64,000 nt of DNA. Source: Olsenella sp. KH3B4. Its GTDB lineage: Bacteria; Actinomycetota; Coriobacteriia; Coriobacteriales; Atopobiaceae. This document shows positions 36,134 through 43,888 of the stretch, in pieces. The translations under genes and the position numbers were made by a program. The first letter of the stretch is position 1. Each line of letters starts with the position of its first letter. The notes under the pieces were generated by a model that made no database searches, was not told the DNA's origin, and was given only the letters and a program-made list of their open reading frames with translations. The stretch spans positions 62,001 through 126,000 of the forward strand of contig FOHD01000001.1 of the NCBI GenBank assembly GCA_900111695.1. The letters are read 5' to 3'.

Positions 36134-36511
36134 CTAGTCGTCGACCGTGATGTGGATCGAGAAGCCCGCAATCTCGTCCTTGAAGTAGATGAGATGGGTG
36201 GAGCCATCGGGAAACTTTGCGCGGGACTCCTCGTTGAACTCGAAGCCGCGCTCCTCAAACCACTTCTGGGCAGCGTCGATGTCATCCACGTGGAAGCCTA
36301 TGTGGCCCTTCTCGCCGCGGCCAGCGCCCTTCATGATCTCGATGTAGGTGTCGACAAAATAGGACGGCACGAGCTCTGTGGTGCCAAGGCCCAGAAGGGT
36401 CGCAAGCTGCTTGGTGATCTTCTCGGCGTTCTCGGGCGTGCCGCCATTGATGCCAACGTGCGCAAGACGCAGGCCAAGTGCCTTCTTGGGATCTTCCTCT
36501 GTGACTGCCAT
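36134..36511 (-). CDS. Stand-alone VOC-domain protein resembling the C-terminal domain of KDPG aldolases
   Basis: The 125-residue protein has the LRLAHVGIN start and GHIGFHV, FEERGFEFNEES and YFKDEIAGFSIHI segments. I know these from the C-terminal glyoxalase-like (VOC) extension of some bacterial bifunctional 2-keto-3-deoxy-6-phosphogluconate aldolases. Here it stands without the aldolase. A metal-binding or sugar-acid role is inferred. AGGGGAGGGG before ATG 36511 supports the start. Confidence 0.75.
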   Translation of the reverse strand: MAVTEEDPKKALGLRLAHVGINGGTPENAEKITKQLATLLGLGTTELVPSYFVDTYIEIMKGAGRGEKGHIGFHVDDIDAAQKWFEERGFEFNEESRAKFPDGSTHLIYFKDEIAGFSIHITVDD

Positions 36512-36662
36512 GTGGACCAACCCCTCCCCTAGATGCGAAAAATGGTAACGCGCCTCAAGGTACGACGAGGCACGCCTGTCAAGTATATGGGACGTTCTCT
36601 GGGCCTCGCATGCACATGGGTATTGTTGCAGCACATCACCACCAAACGTGGGACGCTGCCAA

Positions 36663-36692
36663 ACAAAAAACGGCACCCAATAGGATGCCGTA
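36663..36692 (-). terminator. Rho-independent terminator after tRNA-Val
   Basis: Read leftward, ACGGCATCC pairs with GGGTGCCGT (9 bp, one G-U) and is followed by TTTTTT. It lies 14 bp past the tRNA. Confidence 0.9.
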
Positions 36693-36705
36693 TCTCAAAT
36701 TCTAT

Positions 36706-36780
36706 GGTGGGCGATGCTGGATTCGAACCAGCGACCCCATCCGTGTGAAGGATGTGCTCTACCCCTGAGCCAATCGCCCG
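36706..36780 (-). tRNA. tRNA-Val (anticodon CAC)
   Basis: Folds as a 75-nt cloverleaf: acceptor GGGCGAT / ATCGCCC, discriminator A and encoded CCA, anticodon stem CATCC/GGATG with loop TTCACAC giving CAC, T arm GCTGG TTCGAAT CCAGC. It reads GTG valine codons. Confidence 0.97.
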
Positions 36781-36791
36781 TGCGGCTTGCT

Positions 36792-36819
36792 ATATTACCA
36801 AAACAAACCGATTTGGCAA
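36792..36819 (-). promoter_or_regulatory. Promoter of tRNA-Val
   Basis: TTGCCA and TAATAT, 16 bases apart, end 12 bases before the tRNA. The -10 is strong. It overlaps the 3' end spacer of the acyltransferase gene. Confidence 0.75.
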
Positions 36820-36829
36820 CTGAGAATTT

Positions 36830-38809
36830 CTACCTTCCCGTAATTGCCGCGCGAAGCATCAGCACGTATGCGTCCGCGCCCTCGGGACGCAGGTGCGTAC
36901 CGTCATCCCAGAAGTACTCGTCGTGCCCTGCGCTCTGCGCATACCAGTCGATAACCTCGCAGTTGTCGTACTCCTCAGCGACCCGCTTGAACAGGTCGTT
37001 GTTGATGTCCTGAAGGGCTAGCGGCACGCGTGCCGTCACAAGGTAGACCCGCTTTCCGGGGTCAACGGCCTCAATAAGTGCTTTCACCTGGTCCTCGGTG
37101 GCAACGCCGTTGTCGCCGAGCGACCACACCACAACGTCGCCATCGTGGCCGGCGGCAACGTCTTGCGCGTATGCTTCCGGCCCGTCATAGATCTGACGTC
37201 CCACCACGGCGTCTATGTAGCCGTTGGGGAAGATGGTCTGGAACTGGTTTATGGCACCCGCAGGTACGGAGTCACCAATGAGGATGACCTTCGCATCTGT
37301 GGCACCGGTCTCGGCGTCGACGTCGTAGCTCACGTTATTGATTGACGAGAAGGCCCCGTCAAAGGCGGTTCCGGCAAAGTACGTACCAGAGTCGTCATAG
37401 CTATCGAGACTCGCCGCCTGGGCGGTGAGCGCAGACTCCTGCCCGGCGGCCATGGCCTGCGGGGTGTTTGCTGTCTCCGCGTTAAGTGGCACCAGCATGA
37501 GTACAAGCACCGCCACAACGCCCACGCCTTCCATAACAAGACGCGGCAACGGCTGTGCAAGAAGTCCGCGCGTAAGCCTCGAATGGGAGACTCCGCGCTG
37601 GGAGCTTGCCTTGTCAAGGCCAACAAACGCCGGGACTGCCGGAAGCGGCTGGGCGGGGGCCTTCTCGAGGAACTGGTACGAGAGCTCGGAGAGCACCGCG
37701 ATGAGGGCAAACTCGAGCACCCAGCCCCACCAGGGCAGAGGCGTGGTACTTGCCGCAGGGTTAAGGATGATGAGCAACGGATAATGCCAGAGGTACAGCG
37801 CATAGCCGCGCTTCCCCACCTCGGCAAGTGCGGGAACGCCAAGGATGCGGCCAATCATCGTGTGGTTAGGTCGAGCAATGCACCCCACGAGAAGCGCGGA
37901 AAGGATGGCGGCAATGAGGATTCCACCGCGGTACACAAAGTGGCTGTATCCGTTGAAGGCGAACATCATAGCAACGATGACGACAAGGGAGAGGGCCGCG
38001 ATGACGTCGTATGCCACTACGGGAACGCCACGCTGCCGGAGGGCAGGCACCAGCCGCTCGAGCCGGAGTCCTCTTCCGCCCGTGGCTATCGCGAGAAGCG
38101 CACCCACAAGGAGCTCGGCCGCGCGAGTATCGGGCCCATAGTAGATGCGGGCAGTATCAGCCGTGGGATCAAACTGCACCCACATGGCTACGGAAGAGGC
38201 AAGGATTAGCACGCACACAGCAATGCAGGCGTGGAGACGCTCAGGCACAAGGCGCGAGAGCAGGAGCACAGCAAGCGGCCACACGATATAGAACTGCATT
38301 ACAACGCCAAGGTACCAGAAGTGCGTGAGAGGCGAAGGCGCCCCCGCCGCAGCAAAGTAGGAAACCTGCCGCACGATGTAGAAGATATTCTCGAAGAAGA
38401 GGAGCGCAGGAATTGCGTCGCTTTGAACCTTGGGAAGCAGGTAGGGCGCACGCAGCGCAGAGAGGATAACAGTCACGCCAATGACGGCAAGCATCGTGGG
38501 CCACAAGCGCACCGCCCGCTTGAGGACCAGCCTCCCATACCCGAGAGAACCCGTGCGCGCAATCTCACGCTGAACAGAGAGCGTAAAGAGATAGCCCGTG
38601 ATCACAAAGAAGACCGTGACGCCAAAGAACCCACCAGGAATCCACGTGGGGTTGGCGTGGTAGAGCACTATGCCGAGAATGGCGATTACGCGCAGTCCAT
38701 CCAGCCCGCCGATACGTCTTGAACCGCCGCGCGGCGCAGCATGCCGTGAGTTTCCGTCAGAAGAGGGGCCCGCTGAACGGCCACGCACGCTTGTCGCAAC
38801 ACTCTCCAC
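36830..38809 (-). CDS. OafA/YrhL-type membrane acyltransferase with SGNH C-terminal domain
   Basis: The 659-residue protein has an acyltransferase-3 membrane domain (about 30-430, some ten helices; LDGLRVIAILGIVLYHANPT with the family His near residue 52). A C-terminal SGNH-like domain starts at VILIGDSVPAG (about 507) and ends with DDGTHLRPEG (about 636-645). These proteins O-acetylate cell-surface sugars such as peptidoglycan, teichoic acids or capsule. The start is GTG 38809 (weak site). The gene stands alone, and a small membrane protein gene lies upstream. Confidence 0.9.
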   Translation of the reverse strand: MESVATSVRGRSAGPSSDGNSRHAAPRGGSRRIGGLDGLRVIAILGIVLYHANPTWIPGGFFGVTVFFVITGYLFTLSVQREIARTGSLGYGRLVLKRAVRLWPTMLAVIGVTVILSALRAPYLLPKVQSDAIPALLFFENIFYIVRQVSYFAAAGAPSPLTHFWYLGVVMQFYIVWPLAVLLLSRLVPERLHACIAVCVLILASSVAMWVQFDPTADTARIYYGPDTRAAELLVGALLAIATGGRGLRLERLVPALRQRGVPVVAYDVIAALSLVVIVAMMFAFNGYSHFVYRGGILIAAILSALLVGCIARPNHTMIGRILGVPALAEVGKRGYALYLWHYPLLIILNPAASTTPLPWWGWVLEFALIAVLSELSYQFLEKAPAQPLPAVPAFVGLDKASSQRGVSHSRLTRGLLAQPLPRLVMEGVGVVAVLVLMLVPLNAETANTPQAMAAGQESALTAQAASLDSYDDSGTYFAGTAFDGAFSSINNVSYDVDAETGATDAKVILIGDSVPAGAINQFQTIFPNGYIDAVVGRQIYDGPEAYAQDVAAGHDGDVVVWSLGDNGVATEDQVKALIEAVDPGKRVYLVTARVPLALQDINNDLFKRVAEEYDNCEVIDWYAQSAGHDEYFWDDGTHLRPEGADAYVLMLRAAITGR

Positions 38810-38956
38810 GCTTACCTACTCCCACACGCCTGCCATCACGAGACGAACGACTCGAACGTCTACATTCTATGGCAAAGAGCAAGGGTCTTTTCGGTAGGTT
38901 TCAGGTAAGGAGGAGACCGCGTAGAAGTCGAAAGATTGCCGAGCCACCCAGGATCT

Positions 38957-39331
38957 CTATACCTTCTCGACAACCCTCTTAACTGCTGCCGCGGCAATGG
39001 TGACGAGAAGCGCAAGGACAAAGGCTACAGCACCGACAACAATGGGGGCAACCTGTCCGTTGGCGAAGGCGACGTCGCCGGCGCAAAGTGCACCCGTGGC
39101 CACGGTCGCCCCGGCCGAGGGGCCCACGAGACCAGGCGCGTTAGATGGGACATTGGCAACCCTGGCCCCCTTGGCGCCCACGAGAAGGGCAAGCACCGAT
39201 GCTGCCACCACAAAAAGATCGGTGATGTCAACGCCAAGAACCGCAAGAACGATTCCAGCGACCACGCAGAGGCACCCCGCAATGAGCGCAACGATTCCCG
39301 AAACCTTGAGCTTCTTTGCTTCCGGAGACAT
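38957..39331 (-). CDS. Small four-helix membrane protein, function unknown
   Basis: A 124-residue protein with about four hydrophobic segments and a short basic start (MSPEAKKLK); between helices 2 and 3 lies a Gly/Pro/Ala-rich loop. ATG 39331 follows GAGGGGTGG. No family recognised. It precedes the acyltransferase in the same direction, 147 bp apart. Confidence 0.6.
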   Translation of the reverse strand: MSPEAKKLKVSGIVALIAGCLCVVAGIVLAVLGVDITDLFVVAASVLALLVGAKGARVANVPSNAPGLVGPSAGATVATGALCAGDVAFANGQVAPIVVGAVAFVLALLVTIAAAAVKRVVEKV

Positions 39332-39440
39332 GAGCCACCCCTCGCTAACAATGCCGCCCGCACACGCGGCGCAGTAACCAAACGGAACTTGTATACCCAA
39401 TTGAATGGCTCGGTTTTCTTGCCACACGGACTCATCTTGC

Positions 39441-39475
39441 AAAAACGCTCCCCCACCCGCAAGGGAGAGGGAGCG
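39441..39475 (-). terminator. Rho-independent terminator after the CAU tRNA
   Basis: Read leftward, ACGCTCCCTCTCCC pairs with GGGTGGGGGAGCGT and is followed by TTTTT. The stem is GC-rich. Confidence 0.8.
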
Positions 39476-39484
39476 TGCATGTCA

Positions 39485-39560
39485 TGGTGGGCCCAGTAGG
39501 ATTCGAACCTACAACCCAGGGATTATGAGTCCCCTGCGCTAACCGTTGCGCCATGAGCCC
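39485..39560 (-). tRNA. tRNA with anticodon CAT (Met, or Ile2 after lysidine change)
   Basis: A 76-nt cloverleaf with acceptor GGGCTCA / TGGGCCC, A73, encoded CCA, anticodon loop CTCATAA and T arm GTAGG TTCGAAT CCTAC. A CAT anticodon may be elongator Met or the Ile2 tRNA whose C34 is changed to lysidine by TilS. The C4-G69 pair fits an Ile2 determinant, but U5-G68 does not clearly decide. It is not an initiator, as the 1-72 pair is intact. Confidence 0.9.
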
Positions 39561-39565
39561 GTACG

Positions 39566-39594
39566 AAAAAGGGCGACGGCAAACGCCGCCGCCC
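39566..39594 (-). terminator. Rho-independent terminator between the two tRNAs
   Basis: Read leftward, GGGCGGCGGCG and CCGTCGCCC form a stem with TTTG in the loop, followed by TTTTT. It lies between tRNA-Ala and the CAU tRNA, so the second tRNA needs readthrough or its own promoter, which I could not see. Confidence 0.85.
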
Positions 39595-39602
39595 TGAATG
39601 TA

Positions 39603-39678
39603 TGGTGGAGAATAGGGGGTTCGAACCCCTGACCTCGTGACTGCCAGTCACGCGCTCTCCCAACTGAGCTAATTCCCC
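39603..39678 (-). tRNA. tRNA-Ala (anticodon GGC)
   Basis: A 76-nt cloverleaf with acceptor GGGGAAT / ATTCTCC, encoded CCA, anticodon stem CGTGA/TCACG and loop CTGGCAG. The G3-U70 wobble pair is the alanine identity element, so the call is firm. Confidence 0.97.
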
Positions 39679-39697
39679 GTGGGTTGGTGCGGGAATT

Positions 39698-39725
39698 ACT
39701 ATACCAGACGAGATTTTTGGGTCAA
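39698..39725 (-). promoter_or_regulatory. Promoter of tRNA-Ala
   Basis: TTGACC and TATAGT, 16 bases apart, end 20 bases before the tRNA. Both boxes are near consensus. Confidence 0.8.
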
Positions 39726-39802
39726 CAACTTTTTTGAAAAAGTTTGGGGCAACGCGTCGCGACACGAGCCGGCTACGGCCCCCCAGCCGCCAGTCCTCCT
39801 CT

Positions 39803-39885
39803 CGGAGAATATCGCTCTTTCTTAAACGGCGAGCAAGTTTCCGCAGTTGTTGGCTGATCCGTTTAAGAGATGGCGATATTCTCCG
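39803..39885 (+). repeat. 83-bp inverted-ended intergenic repeat, copy 3
   Basis: The best-paired copy: the outer 27 bases at each end are complementary at 24 positions (CGGAGAATATCGC … CTTAAACGG against their complement). The central TTTCCGCAGTTG segment fixes its orientation. It lies 55 bp before the alpha/beta hydrolase start and near the tRNA-Ala promoter. Confidence 0.93.
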
Positions 39886-39940
39886 CCCGTCAAACGCGCT
39901 GCGCTAGGATGGGACCAAGGCCGCAGTCGAAAGGAGAACC

Positions 39941-40777
39941 ATGAGTGCAGAACGCACGGAGTCACGCTACGTGACGGTAGAGCCGGATGTTCAGATTCAC
40001 TTCTGGGATGCAGGCGAGAAGGACGCCCCGACCCTCATCTTCATCCCAGGCCTCACCTTCTCGGGCAAGGTCTTCAAGCACCAGCTGGAGCACTTCTCCA
40101 AGAGCTACCGTACGATCCTTGTTGACCCTCGCGGGCAGGGGCTCTCAACCAAGTGCCCCTTTGGCAACGACTACCAGACTCATGGGCGCGACCTTATCCG
40201 CCTGGTTGAGCACGAAGGCATCGAGAAGCCAACCCTCATTGGCTGGAGCTGCGGAAATCTTGAGGCATGGAGCTACCTCGAACAGGCAGGTGTCGACTCC
40301 GTCTCTGGATGCGTGACGGTTGACATGTCGCCGCTCCCCCACAACGAGGACCCACACGCATGGACGGAGGGCACGCCGGCGGAGCTTTCGGAGATCATGA
40401 CGCGGGTGCTCAACCATCCCGAGACGGCAGCGGGTTTCTGGGACAGCTATCTGCGCGAGATTATGTGGCAGGGACCGCTCACTGAGGACCAATACGAGTG
40501 GTTCATTGACATGTCGAACCAGACGCCCTTCTGGGTCACCCACGAGCTCTTTGGTGACGCGATTCTCTCCGATTACCGGGACATCGCTCAGAAGGCATCC
40601 AAGAAGATTCCCACGCTCATGTTCATTGCCGAGCACTGGGCAGACATAGCGGAGCCCTACTGGCACAGCCTCTGCCCCAAGACGCCCACCTACGTGATGG
40701 GCGGCCACCTCATGGCCATTCAGTACCCGGAGCGCTTCAACAAGCGCCTGGAGGAGTTCCTCACAACCGGCAAGTAG
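39941..40777 (+). CDS. Alpha/beta hydrolase
   Basis: The 278-residue protein has the oxyanion segment IPGLTFSG (35-42), nucleophile Ser103 in LIGWSCG, Asp235 in the acid position (HWADIA) and His256 (MGGHLMAI). It also has VDPRGQGLS, typical of esterases, haloperoxidase-like hydrolases and C-C hydrolases. The substrate is unknown. AAAGGAG seven bases before ATG 39941 supports the start. It is a rightward gene in a leftward neighbourhood and is bracketed by two copies of the 83-bp repeat. Confidence 0.9.
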   Translation: MSAERTESRYVTVEPDVQIHFWDAGEKDAPTLIFIPGLTFSGKVFKHQLEHFSKSYRTILVDPRGQGLSTKCPFGNDYQTHGRDLIRLVEHEGIEKPTLIGWSCGNLEAWSYLEQAGVDSVSGCVTVDMSPLPHNEDPHAWTEGTPAELSEIMTRVLNHPETAAGFWDSYLREIMWQGPLTEDQYEWFIDMSNQTPFWVTHELFGDAILSDYRDIAQKASKKIPTLMFIAEHWADIAEPYWHSLCPKTPTYVMGGHLMAIQYPERFNKRLEEFLTTGK

Positions 40778-40800
40778 CGCGGGCAAAGAGCATCAACTGC

Positions 40801-40839
40801 CGAGAGGGACGGTGGCATAGATGCGCGCCGTCCCTCTCG
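40801..40839 (+). terminator. Stable hairpin after the alpha/beta hydrolase
   Basis: CGAGAGGGACGG pairs with CCGTCCCTCTCG (12 bp) over a 15-base loop. It begins 24 bp past the stop. No T run follows, so it may stabilise or end the mRNA in another way. Confidence 0.45.
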
Positions 40840-40862
40840 CCCCTTTGGGCTTCTCTCAATTG

Positions 40863-40945
40863 CAGAGAATATCGCTATTTCTGAAATGGCCGACACGTTT
40901 GCGCAGTTGGATGTCGAGGATTTTCAAGAATGGCGATAAACTCCG
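40863..40945 (+). repeat. 83-bp inverted-ended intergenic repeat, copy 4
   Basis: Left end CAGAGAATATCGC, right end GCGATAAACTCCG: the right end has two or three changes compared with the others. The central GTTTGCGCAGTTGG is intact and the length is the same. It lies between the hydrolase gene and the convergent FMN oxidase gene. Confidence 0.88.
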
Positions 40946-40979
40946 AGAAATGCAACCGCGTGCGGAAGGCCCCAGACCC

Positions 40980-42011
40980 CTACCAGCTCACGAGGTCGTC
41001 TGTGACGTCCGAGACAGTCTCTGCACCGCACATCTCCATGGCGTCAGCAAGCTCGCCCCTCAGCTGGCCGAGAAAGTCTCTCACGCCCTGCTCTCCCCCG
41101 CCGTACATCGCAACCACAAACGGACGGCACATGAGGACCGCACTCGCCCCAAGCGCAAGCGCGCGGAAGACGTCAGCGCCAGTCCTAATGCCTCCATCGA
41201 CGAGAACAACAAGGTCGTCGCCAACGGCGCGCGAGATCTCCGGGAGCACCGTTGCCGTGGCCTCCACGCCATCTTGGACGCGCCCGCCGTGGTTGGAGAC
41301 AACAATGCCGTCGGCACCCGCCTTGAGGGCCTTCTCGGCGCCTCGCTCGGTCATGATGCCCTTGAGAACAAAGGGCGTATCCGCCGCATGGCAGGCCTTG
41401 GCGATCTCGCGCAGCTGCGAGACATCCTTGGGGCCCGCAGGCGGCTGCTGACCCTTGAGGAACGGAAGCCCCGCACCATCGATGTCCATGGCCACGGCAA
41501 CGGGATGTGCCGCAAGAGCGAGCCTCAGCTTGTCTCGCACCACGTCCTTCGACCACGGCTTGATGGTACAGATGCCGCAGCCGTCAAGGCTTGAGATGGC
41601 GCGGCACGCCCCCTCGTGAAGCGAGGCGGAAAGCCCATCGCCAGTCCACCCCAGCGTGCCTGCCCCCGCGGCACCGCGGAGCATCACGTCGTTGTAGGTC
41701 TCCATGTCGAACTTGGGGCCATAGTGGCGGTTCACGTCACCTAGCGGCCCCACCATGACGGGGAGGGACAGCACGTGACCAAAGAGCGTCACGGAGGTGT
41801 CCGGCACATACGGTTTGTGGATGGTGTCCATCCTGAGAAGGACCGACTGCCACGCCTCGTAGTTTCGAATGGCAACGGTACCCGTGCCCTTTGCCCCCGG
41901 GCCCGGGATGTGATTGCCGCATGCTTTCCCGTCGCAGACAGGGCACGCCTTGCAGATCCCCATCTGACCTCGCGCCGCCTCTACCAGCTCCGTATAGCTC
42001 ATGCTGCCCAT
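40980..42011 (-). CDS. FMN-dependent alpha-hydroxy-acid oxidising protein
   Basis: The 343-residue TIM-barrel protein has the family motifs MTERGAEKALKAGADGIVVSNHGGRVQDG and VDGGIRTGADVFRALALGASAVLM, as in lactate oxidase and glycolate oxidase. The N terminus carries Cys20-x2-Cys23-x2-Cys26-x4-Cys31 (CKACPVCDGKAC), seen in anaerobes' members, possibly an Fe-S site. Electron acceptor and substrate are unknown. A loop at the N side differs from lactate oxidase. It stands alone after a hairpin. Confidence 0.85.
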   Translation of the reverse strand: MGSMSYTELVEAARGQMGICKACPVCDGKACGNHIPGPGAKGTGTVAIRNYEAWQSVLLRMDTIHKPYVPDTSVTLFGHVLSLPVMVGPLGDVNRHYGPKFDMETYNDVMLRGAAGAGTLGWTGDGLSASLHEGACRAISSLDGCGICTIKPWSKDVVRDKLRLALAAHPVAVAMDIDGAGLPFLKGQQPPAGPKDVSQLREIAKACHAADTPFVLKGIMTERGAEKALKAGADGIVVSNHGGRVQDGVEATATVLPEISRAVGDDLVVLVDGGIRTGADVFRALALGASAVLMCRPFVVAMYGGGEQGVRDFLGQLRGELADAMEMCGAETVSDVTDDLVSW

Positions 42012-42040
42012 GGTTCCCCCCTATAGAACATCCCCCAATG

Positions 42041-42067
42041 AAAAGGGCCGCGGAAATCTCGCGGCCC
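42041..42067 (-). terminator. Rho-independent terminator after proS
   Basis: Read leftward, GGGCCGCG / CGCGGCCC with a 7-base loop is followed by TTTT. It lies 34 bp past the proS stop codon. Confidence 0.8.
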
Positions 42068-42073
42068 ACGCGA

Positions 42074-42104
42074 ATGAGACAAAGGGACTGTCCCTTTGTC
42101 TCAT
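42074..42104. repeat. 31-bp perfect palindrome overlapping the proS stop
   Basis: Two 15-base arms (ATGAGACAAAGGGAC and its exact complement) are separated by one base. The proS stop codon TGA lies in the right arm. There is no T run. The sequence could be a recognition site, a mobile repeat end, or a structure that protects the 3' end of the mRNA. Confidence 0.9.
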
Positions 42105-43816
42105 GCACGCTCGGATACGACGCGATTGGCGAGAAGTGAGGCCACCTCTTCGATGGCAACCTCGGTGCGCTCGCCGGTCGCGCGAACCTTGAGCTCCACG
42201 TTGCCGTTCTTGATGGCCTTCTTGCCGCAGACCACCTGATACGGGAAGCCCATGAGGTCTGCGTCGGCAAACTTAACGCCGGGACGCTCTTTGCGGTCGT
42301 CCATGACGACCTCGACGCCCGCGGCGAGAAGCTCCTCGGCAACGCGCGTAGCCACGGGCCACACCACGTCGTCGTTCACGTCGAGGGGCACGACTTCCAC
42401 CTCGTAGGGCGCAACCGCAACGGGGAACGCAATGCCGTGCTCGTCGTGGTGCTGCTCGACCACGGCCGCAAGCATGCGGGAGACGCCGATGCCGTAGCAA
42501 CCCATCTGAAGGGGGCGCTCGACGCCATCGGGGTCGGCAAACGTGGCGCCCATGGTCTGCGAGTACTTGGTGCCCAGCTGGAAGACCTGGCCAACCTCGA
42601 TTCCACGGGCCGCCTTGAGAGGCGCGCCGCACTTGGGGCAGATGTCGCCCGCCTTTGCGGTGATGACGTCCACCCAGCGGCCAATCGTGAAGTCGCGACC
42701 CTGGTTGGCGTGCACGTAGTGATAGCCTGCGTCGTTGGCGCCGGTGGTCCACCACGCAGAGCCGCGAAGCGATTCGTCGGCGCAAGAGCCAACGCCCTCG
42801 GGAAGGCCGACGGGACCAATGAAGCCCTTGACGAGACCGTATTGCACCAGCTCCTCGTCGCTCATCAGATGGTATGCGCCAAAGGCATGCTCGGCCTTCA
42901 CGTCGTTCATCTCGTGGTCACCGGGGACAAAGCACACCCAGGGCTTTCCATCGCCATCGACAAGCGCGAGAGCCTTCCTCGTGGCGGCCTCGGGGACCTT
43001 GAGAAACGCAGCGAGGTCGGCGATGGTCTCGCAGCCAGGGGTCTCGAGCTTCTCGAGCTCTCCCTCGTCACCCTCGACGAGGTTGATGGGGGCCGTAGCA
43101 GCCTCGGTGTCAGCCGCAAAGCCGCAATCGTCGCAGTAGACAATCTCGGCCTCGCCGGCGTCTGCCAGCGCCATGAACTCGACGGAGGTGTCTCCGCCAA
43201 TCTGGCCGGAGTCCGCTACCACGGGGAGCGCGCGAAGCCCCACGCGCTCGCAGATACGCGCGTACGCGGCCTTCTCGTCGTTGTAGGAGCGCTGCATGCC
43301 CTCGACATCGGCGTCGAAGGAGTAGCCGTCCTTCATGATGAACTCGCGACCGCGCATGAGGCCAAAGCGGGGGCGCAGCTCGTCGCGGAACTTGTCCTGG
43401 ATCTGGTAGAGCGTCACGGGAAGCTGCTTGTAGGAGCGCAGCTCGTTGCGAACGAGGTCGGTGAAGGACTCCTCATGCGTGGGGCCAAGGGCAAACTCGC
43501 GCTCGTGACGGTCCTTGAGGCGCATGAGCTCCGGGCCGTAGGCACTCCAGCGACCCGACTGACGCCACAGCTCCCCATCGGTGAGGATGGGCACGAGCAT
43601 CTCCTGGGCGCCTATGCCCTCCATCTCGTCGCGAATGACAGACTCGATCTTCAGAAGCGAGCGCCACGCAAGCGGCAGGTAGCTGTAGAGGCCCGAGGCG
43701 GACTTGCGAATCATGCCCGCACGGAGCAGGAGCCGATGGCTTGCGAGCTCGGCCTCCGCGGGGTCCTCCTTGAGCGTAGGCGCATAGAGCCCGGTCATCC
43801 TTGCATACGTTCTCAC
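42101..43816 (-). CDS. proS: Prolyl-tRNA synthetase
   Basis: The 571-residue class II synthetase charges tRNA-Pro. The prokaryotic-type features are visible: TLKEDPAEAELASHRLLLRAGMIRKSASGLYSYLPLAWR at the start, motif 2 near FRDELRPRFGLMRGREFIMKDGYSFD, the INS editing domain in the middle (about 230-400), motif 3 MGCYGIGVSRMLAAV, and the anticodon-binding domain. The start is likely GTG 43816 because GGGGGAGAGG lies upstream; an ATG six codons later is too close to any site. The gene lies after ispG in the same direction (72-bp gap). Confidence 0.95.
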   Translation of the reverse strand: MRTYARMTGLYAPTLKEDPAEAELASHRLLLRAGMIRKSASGLYSYLPLAWRSLLKIESVIRDEMEGIGAQEMLVPILTDGELWRQSGRWSAYGPELMRLKDRHEREFALGPTHEESFTDLVRNELRSYKQLPVTLYQIQDKFRDELRPRFGLMRGREFIMKDGYSFDADVEGMQRSYNDEKAAYARICERVGLRALPVVADSGQIGGDTSVEFMALADAGEAEIVYCDDCGFAADTEAATAPINLVEGDEGELEKLETPGCETIADLAAFLKVPEAATRKALALVDGDGKPWVCFVPGDHEMNDVKAEHAFGAYHLMSDEELVQYGLVKGFIGPVGLPEGVGSCADESLRGSAWWTTGANDAGYHYVHANQGRDFTIGRWVDVITAKAGDICPKCGAPLKAARGIEVGQVFQLGTKYSQTMGATFADPDGVERPLQMGCYGIGVSRMLAAVVEQHHDEHGIAFPVAVAPYEVEVVPLDVNDDVVWPVATRVAEELLAAGVEVVMDDRKERPGVKFADADLMGFPYQVVCGKKAIKNGNVELKVRATGERTEVAIEEVASLLANRVVSERA

Positions 43817-43888
43817 GGTGAAAGTCCTCTCCCCCGGCACCGTGGCCGGGCATCATGCGCCGAAACCGACGCCATGCAATTCTACGGC

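Noticed and set aside
33985..36150. 721-codon rightward frame opposite the ABC-F gene
   Set aside because: Mirror of the ABC-F gene with no ribosome site or recognisable domain.
40801..40839. Strong rho-independent terminator
   Set aside because: The stem is excellent but no T tract follows, so it is listed only as a hairpin.
43817..43888. T-box riboswitch upstream of proS
   Set aside because: The 72-bp spacer is too short and I see no T-box sequence.
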